A stretch of DNA of 8,173 nucleotides from Sediminicola sp047612485 (GTDB lineage: Bacteria > Bacteroidota > Bacteroidia > Flavobacteriales > Flavobacteriaceae). Shown here piece by piece: positions 4,567-8,173 of the stretch. The stretch lies in contig JBLGAT010000111.1 in the NCBI GenBank assembly GCA_047612485.1, positions 1 to 8,173 on the forward strand, in the 5' to 3' direction. The translations under genes and the position numbers were made by a program. The notes below the pieces were generated by a model. The model worked only from the letters and a program-made list of their open reading frames with translations. It did not search any database and was not told the origin of the DNA. Within the stretch, counting starts at the first letter, position 1. Every line of letters begins with the position of its first letter.

Positions 4567-6876
4567 ATGAACAAATTAAAGTATTGTTTTGCCTCCCTAT
4601 TATTTTTGTTTGCAGCTATTGTTACTGCCCAGGAAGAAGTAAAGACAGAACGTGAACAAGGGCATACCGCCCAAAGTAAATTTAGGCAAATGAATCAGGA
4701 GTTTGCCACTCCCAATACCTATAGGTCTGCATCCGGTGCTCCGGGACCTGATTATTACCAGCAGCAGGCCAATTATAAGATGGATATTTTGTTGGATGAC
4801 AAAAACACCAAAATCTACGGTACGGAAACCATAACCTATATCAACAATTCTCCTGACGACTTAGAATATCTTTGGCTTCAGTTGGATCAAAATGTGAGGA
4901 CCAAGGATTCCAAATCACTATTAAAAGATGGAGATGGAGTGCCTTTGGCAGAGCCTACTTCTGGTTTTGTTCAAAAGTACATGACAGAAAATTTTGATGG
5001 AGGTTTTAACATTGAATATGTTAAGGATGCCTCTGGAAAAGATTTGCCATATACCATTAACCAAACCATGATGCGTGTAGACCTACCGCAATCATTGAAG
5101 AGTAAGGCCCAAATTTCATTTTCTATAAAATGGTGGTACAATATTCCTGACCATACGGTAAGTAGAGCAAGATCTGGATATGAGTATTTCCCTGAAGATG
5201 GGAATAGAGCCTATGTGATTGCCCAATTCTTTCCTAGAATGGCTGTTTACAGCGATATAGAAGGATGGCAGAACCATCAATTTTGGGGCAGTGGAGAGTT
5301 TGCCTTGACTTTTGGGGATTATGAGGTGAATATTACCGTTCCAGCAGACCATATCTTAGATGGTACGGGAGAGCTTCAAAATAGAAAAGAGGTCTTCACC
5401 AAAACGATGATGGACCGTTTTGAAAAAGCAAAAAAATCATATGATAAGCCGGTGATCATTGTGACCCAAGGGGAAGCAGAGGCTGCAGAAAAGGGCTTCT
5501 CTGATAAGACCAAGACATGGAAATTAAAAGCCCAGAACGTTAGGGATTTTGCCTTTGCCACTTCCCGTAAGTTTATTTGGGACATGCAGGCGGTTAAATT
5601 TGGTGCAAGGGATGTTATGGCGGTATCTATGTATCCAAAAGAAGGGAATCCGCTATGGGAAGATCTTTCTACGAAAGCAGTTGCCCATACATTAAGATCT
5701 TATTCTGCCCACACCTTTGATTACCCATATCATAAAGCGATTTCTGTTCATGCCAAAAATCAAGGAATGGAATATCCTATGATCTGCTGGAACTATGGAA
5801 GACCTGATGAAAATGGAAACATATCCGATCGTGTGAAATACGGAATGATAAGTGTGATCATCCACGAAGTAGGACATAACTTTTTCCCAATGATCGTAAA
5901 TTCCGATGAGCGCCAATGGGGATGGATGGATGAAGGATTGGATACCTTTATGCAATATATGGCCGAACAAGAGTTTGGGGAAGCATTTCCAGATGTAATT
6001 GCACCTAATGATAAATATCCTTCAAGAAGGGGAGACCCATCCAAAATTGTACCATATATGAGTGGGGACCAAAGTACGATTTCTCCTATTATGGAGAACC
6101 CAGAAAACGTATACCAATTGGGGAACAATGCTTATGGAAAACCTGCGACAGCCTTGAATATACTTAGAGAGACTGTAATGGGCAGGGAGCTGTTCGATCA
6201 TGCTTTTAAAACATACTCCCACCGTTGGATGTTCAAACATCCTACCCCAGAAGATTTCTTCCGTACCATGGAAGATGCTTCCGCGGTAGATTTGGATTGG
6301 TTCTGGAGAGGATGGTTCTATACAACTGATTATGTGGATATAGGAGTGAAGGAAGTTAAAAAATATTTTGTTTCCAATAAGCCAACCAAGAAGATGCAGG
6401 AGTACATGGCCGAAAGAAATGTTACGGAAGCCGATTTGCCACCGTTGGTGTATTTGGCCGAAGAGGACAGTGAGGACTTTAATGCAGACCTTAAGGGAAA
6501 AGCACCTTCAGAAAACTCCAAGACCCTAAATGAATATATGATGGATAATATGACAGCCGTTGAAAGAGGTGCTGTTAAAGAGCCAAAGTACTTTTATGAG
6601 ATCACTTTTGACAAACCGGGTGGGTTGCCAATGCCATTGATCGTAGAGTATACCTATGCGGACGGTTCCAAGGAAAATATTACTTACCCTCCGGAAATTT
6701 GGAGAAAAAGTGATAAAGAGGTGAAAAGGGTAATGGCTACACAAAAAGAATTGGTGGGCATTATGGTAGATCCTAAAGCGGAAACTGCAGATATAGATAC
6801 CACCAACAACTCATGGCCTAAAAAAGATGAGAAGTCAGACTTTGATCAATTTAAAGAAAATATCAAAGGAGAATAA
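4567..6876 (+). CDS. Exported M1-family zinc metallopeptidase (aminopeptidase-like)
   Basis: A 769-residue protein with a signal peptide (1-21, VTA|Q). Family M1 enzymes bind one zinc and usually remove N-terminal residues from peptides. The zinc motif HEVGH (433-437), 18 residues, then Glu456 (WMDEG) is the exact HExxH-x18-E signature: His433, His437 and Glu456 bind zinc and Glu434 is the general base. QGMEYP (399-404) stands where classical members have GAMEN, keeping a Glu (402) for the substrate amino terminus. Tyr523 (NNAYGKP) is a plausible transition-state tyrosine. Residues about 60-280 are the N-terminal beta domain (YKMDILLDDKNTKIYG), 300-560 the catalytic domain, and the rest a C-terminal region ending FKENIKGE with no obvious sorting domain. 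Location is probably periplasmic or outer-membrane-associated. It is the last gene of the four-gene run, followed after 19 nt by a strong terminator. Substrate is unknown; nutrient-peptide use is the default guess. Confidence 0.95.
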   Translation: MNKLKYCFASLLFLFAAIVTAQEEVKTEREQGHTAQSKFRQMNQEFATPNTYRSASGAPGPDYYQQQANYKMDILLDDKNTKIYGTETITYINNSPDDLEYLWLQLDQNVRTKDSKSLLKDGDGVPLAEPTSGFVQKYMTENFDGGFNIEYVKDASGKDLPYTINQTMMRVDLPQSLKSKAQISFSIKWWYNIPDHTVSRARSGYEYFPEDGNRAYVIAQFFPRMAVYSDIEGWQNHQFWGSGEFALTFGDYEVNITVPADHILDGTGELQNRKEVFTKTMMDRFEKAKKSYDKPVIIVTQGEAEAAEKGFSDKTKTWKLKAQNVRDFAFATSRKFIWDMQAVKFGARDVMAVSMYPKEGNPLWEDLSTKAVAHTLRSYSAHTFDYPYHKAISVHAKNQGMEYPMICWNYGRPDENGNISDRVKYGMISVIIHEVGHNFFPMIVNSDERQWGWMDEGLDTFMQYMAEQEFGEAFPDVIAPNDKYPSRRGDPSKIVPYMSGDQSTISPIMENPENVYQLGNNAYGKPATALNILRETVMGRELFDHAFKTYSHRWMFKHPTPEDFFRTMEDASAVDLDWFWRGWFYTTDYVDIGVKEVKKYFVSNKPTKKMQEYMAERNVTEADLPPLVYLAEEDSEDFNADLKGKAPSENSKTLNEYMMDNMTAVERGAVKEPKYFYEITFDKPGGLPMPLIVEYTYADGSKENITYPPEIWRKSDKEVKRVMATQKELVGIMVDPKAETADIDTTNNSWPKKDEKSDFDQFKENIKGE

Positions 6877-6895
6877 TTAAAGGTAACATATGAAT

Positions 6896-6932
6896 AGCCC
6901 CAATTGCTTTTAAAGTAGTTGGGGCTTTTTTT
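6896..6932 (+). terminator. Intrinsic terminator closing the M1 peptidase operon
   Basis: AGCCCCAA (6896-6903) pairs with TTGGGGCT (6919-6926), an 8-bp GC-rich stem. It can extend inward through TTGCTT/AAGTAG with two G-T wobbles to a tiny loop. Seven T residues follow (6926-6932). It begins 19 nt after the peptidase stop codon and separates this operon from tatA. Confidence 0.9.
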
Positions 6933-7048
6933 ATGTCAGAAATCAACAGATATCCCATAGGGTAATGTGTTGATCTTGGACATGAAAGGACAAAATTAAT
7001 TTTAAATAATTTGGCATGGCTTTTTTATTTAGCTGCCAAACTTCTCAT

Positions 7049-7056
7049 TATATTTG
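7049..7056 (+). promoter_or_regulatory. Candidate -7 element immediately upstream of tatA
   Basis: TATATTTG is an exact TAnnTTTG match that ends only 4 nt before the ATG at 7061. If active, transcription would start at or within a few bases of the start codon, giving a leaderless or nearly leaderless mRNA. No convincing -33 TTTG is seen at the normal spacing. Confidence 0.4.
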
Positions 7057-7060
7057 TGGT

Positions 7061-7342
7061 ATGTATGCAAATGTGTTATTATTCATAAGCGGGGCCGAGA
7101 TATTTTTTATCATGTTCATTGTGGTAATGGTATTTGGTGCTGATAAAATTCCTGATATCGCTAGAGGTCTGGGTAAAGGTATGCGACAACTGAAAGATGC
7201 AACCGAAGATATTAAACAAGAAATTTATAAAACAGCCGATAAGCAGGGCATCGACACAAGCTTTACCAAGGATATCAAGAAAGAGATCGATAAGGTAAAG
7301 GATAGTGTTGACGAGGTAACCGGTGTTATCAAGAGAAAGTAA
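7061..7342 (+). CDS. tatA: Twin-arginine translocase subunit TatA/TatE family
   Basis: 93 residues from ATG 7061. TatA forms the transport channel component that lets folded proteins with twin-arginine signals cross the inner membrane with TatC. The sequence shows the expected layout. A short periplasmic N-terminus (MYANV) precedes one membrane helix (about 6-24, with Glu13 in the position where TatA/B proteins carry a polar residue). The FG hinge follows (F25-G26), then an amphipathic helix DKIPDIARGLGKGMRQLKDA (28-47) and a charged Lys/Glu/Asp-rich cytoplasmic tail. An in-frame ATG at 7016 would add 15 residues with two cysteines before the membrane helix. That is atypical for TatA, so I reject it. 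tatC and other Tat genes are not in this window. The PAP2 gene begins 8 nt after the stop, so the two are likely co-transcribed. Confidence 0.92.
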   Translation: MYANVLLFISGAEIFFIMFIVVMVFGADKIPDIARGLGKGMRQLKDATEDIKQEIYKTADKQGIDTSFTKDIKKEIDKVKDSVDEVTGVIKRK

Positions 7343-7350
7343 GTTAGTGC

Positions 7351-7926
7351 ATGCTTGAGAAAATCGCAGAATGGGACCAAATTATCTTTATCTACCTAAA
7401 TAGTTTGGGGATTGAAGATTATGATGTGTTTTGGTCCATAGTGACCAATATAAGTACGTGGACCCCGTTATTTGTTCTATTTTTTATCTTGATATGGGTT
7501 AAGTATCCTAAAAAGGAAGCGCTGTCCATTACATTGACAGTAATGCTGTTGGTGGCCTTTATAATAGGTCTAACCGATATTACCAAGGAATTTGTGGCCA
7601 GGTTAAGACCCAATAATAACGAGGAAATAAATACCGTAATACGAATATTACGAAGTCCCACAGGATATAGTTTTTTCTCTGGGCATGCCTCCAGCTCCTT
7701 TTCTATTACAACCTTGGTCTTTCTTTTTCTAAGACAAAAATTCAAATGGGCATGGCTATTTTATCTATGGCCACTCATGTTCACCTTCAGTAGGATTTAT
7801 GTTGGGGTCCATTATCCCGTGGATATCTTGGTCGGTGCTATGGTAGGAACACTTTCTGCCTTTTTGTTTTATAGGTTGTACCAAAGATTTATAATACCCT
7901 ACTTAGCGTCAACCCGTCCCTTATAG
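7351..7926 (+). CDS. PAP2-family membrane phosphatase
   Basis: A 191-residue multi-pass membrane protein. PAP2 enzymes remove phosphate from lipid phosphates such as phosphatidic acid, phosphatidylglycerol-phosphate or undecaprenyl pyrophosphate, with the active site at the membrane face. All three signature motifs are visible. Motif 1 is K79-x6-R86-P87 (KEFVARLRP). Motif 2 is S110-G111-H112 within FFSGHAS, with Phe in place of the common Pro, which is frequent in Bacteroidota. Motif 3 is S147-R148-x5-H154-x3-D158 (SRIYVGVHYPVD). His154 is the expected nucleophile, with His112 as general acid/base and Asp158 supporting it. About five hydrophobic segments are seen (near 38-50, 59-74, 115-127, 133-146, 158-175). 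It follows tatA by 8 nt. The substrate is not decidable from sequence; undecaprenyl-pyrophosphate recycling is plausible. Its last 38 bp overlap the opposing methyltransferase gene. Confidence 0.93.
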   Translation: MLEKIAEWDQIIFIYLNSLGIEDYDVFWSIVTNISTWTPLFVLFFILIWVKYPKKEALSITLTVMLLVAFIIGLTDITKEFVARLRPNNNEEINTVIRILRSPTGYSFFSGHASSSFSITTLVFLFLRQKFKWAWLFYLWPLMFTFSRIYVGVHYPVDILVGAMVGTLSAFLFYRLYQRFIIPYLASTRPL

Positions 7927-8173
7927 GGAGTAATACCGTTTCCACCCTAGGGTCTTCCTTTAGTTTTTTGTTGTAATCAATGAGTACCTTGGTGGCTTTG
8001 TCATTGGGTTGCAAGGGTTCGATGACCTTGCCGGACCAAAGGACATTGTCGGAAAGGATAATACTGCCTGGCCTCGTTTTTGCAAGTACACTTTCAAAAT
8101 AAGCATCATAACTTGTTTTGCCAGCATCGATAAAAACCAGATCAAAAACCATATCTAATGTTGGCACTACATC
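7889..8173 (-). CDS. Class I SAM-dependent O-methyltransferase (C-terminal part, runs off right edge)
   Basis: The last 94 codons of a gene entering from the right; the frame is open to position 8173, so the start lies outside. The visible part matches the second half of bacterial COMT-like (Methyltransf_3) enzymes, which move a methyl group from S-adenosylmethionine to a hydroxyl of small catechol-type or phenolic molecules using a divalent metal. FDLVFIDAGK carries the first metal Asp and SDNVLWSGKV carries the Asp-Asn pair expected to complete the site. The end, LLPIRDGLTLSRVL, is the usual C-terminal strand. Most relatives read DADK where this has DAGK, but that second Asp is not one of the three metal ligands. 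The SAM-binding GxGxG part is not in the window. The in-frame GTG at 8167 is not a start because it lies in the middle of the domain. The physiological substrate is unknown. Confidence 0.88.
   Translation of the reverse strand, partial: DVVPTLDMVFDLVFIDAGKTSYDAYFESVLAKTRPGSIILSDNVLWSGKVIEPLQPNDKATKVLIDYNKKLKEDPRVETVLLPIRDGLTLSRVL

Noticed and set aside
7016..7060. ATG 7016 as start of tatA
   Set aside because: The extra 15 residues (with two Cys) are unlike TatA N-termini, which are very short before the membrane helix. A candidate promoter lies in this stretch.

Overview
The window looks like a chromosomal segment of a marine-type Flavobacteriaceae bacterium (Bacteroidota). The evidence is its AT-rich composition, exported proteins whose predicted signal peptidase sites fall before Gln (A|Q), A-rich start contexts without strong Shine-Dalgarno sites, several exact matches to the Bacteroidota -7 promoter element TAnnTTTG, and family content typical of that group (CarboxypepD_reg-like domains, a DUF6702-like protein, a decapeptide-repeat surface protein). 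I cannot name the species from sequence alone.

Layout: (1) 1-1408, minus strand: the N-terminal 469 residues of a large exported surface protein that leaves the window on the left. It has two blocks of 10-residue repeats and a tail-fibre-like DAATKNYVD segment. (2) 1536-2228, minus strand: peptidase E (PepE, family S51) with a complete Ser-Asp-His set. (3) 2229-2422: a divergent promoter region with a 16-bp imperfect palindrome over the pepE -7 element and a perfect 12-bp palindrome in the leader of the rightward operon. (4) 2423-6876, plus strand: a tightly packed run of four exported proteins. These are two tandem paralogues carrying a carboxypeptidase-D-regulatory-like domain, a small DUF6702-like protein and a large M1-type zinc metallopeptidase. 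A strong intrinsic terminator closes the run at 6896-6932. (5) 7061-7926, plus strand: tatA (Tat translocase subunit) and a PAP2 membrane phosphatase, 8 nt apart. (6) 7889-8173, minus strand: the C-terminal part of a class I O-methyltransferase entering from the right, whose 3' end overlaps the PAP2 gene by 38 bp tail-to-tail.

The best candidate for an under-described system is the 2423-6876 operon: an envelope M1 metallopeptidase with three small exported partners of unknown function. The most concrete anomaly is in its second gene. No ATG, GTG or TTG lies upstream of a complete, in-frame signal peptide. The only sensible start is a CTG at 3165 that overlaps the end of the upstream gene. With that start the two paralogues align without a gap from signal peptide to the LDEVVV motif, with identical residue numbers. 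The remaining genes are ordinary housekeeping or envelope genes. I see no phage, IS element, CRISPR array, tRNA or rRNA.
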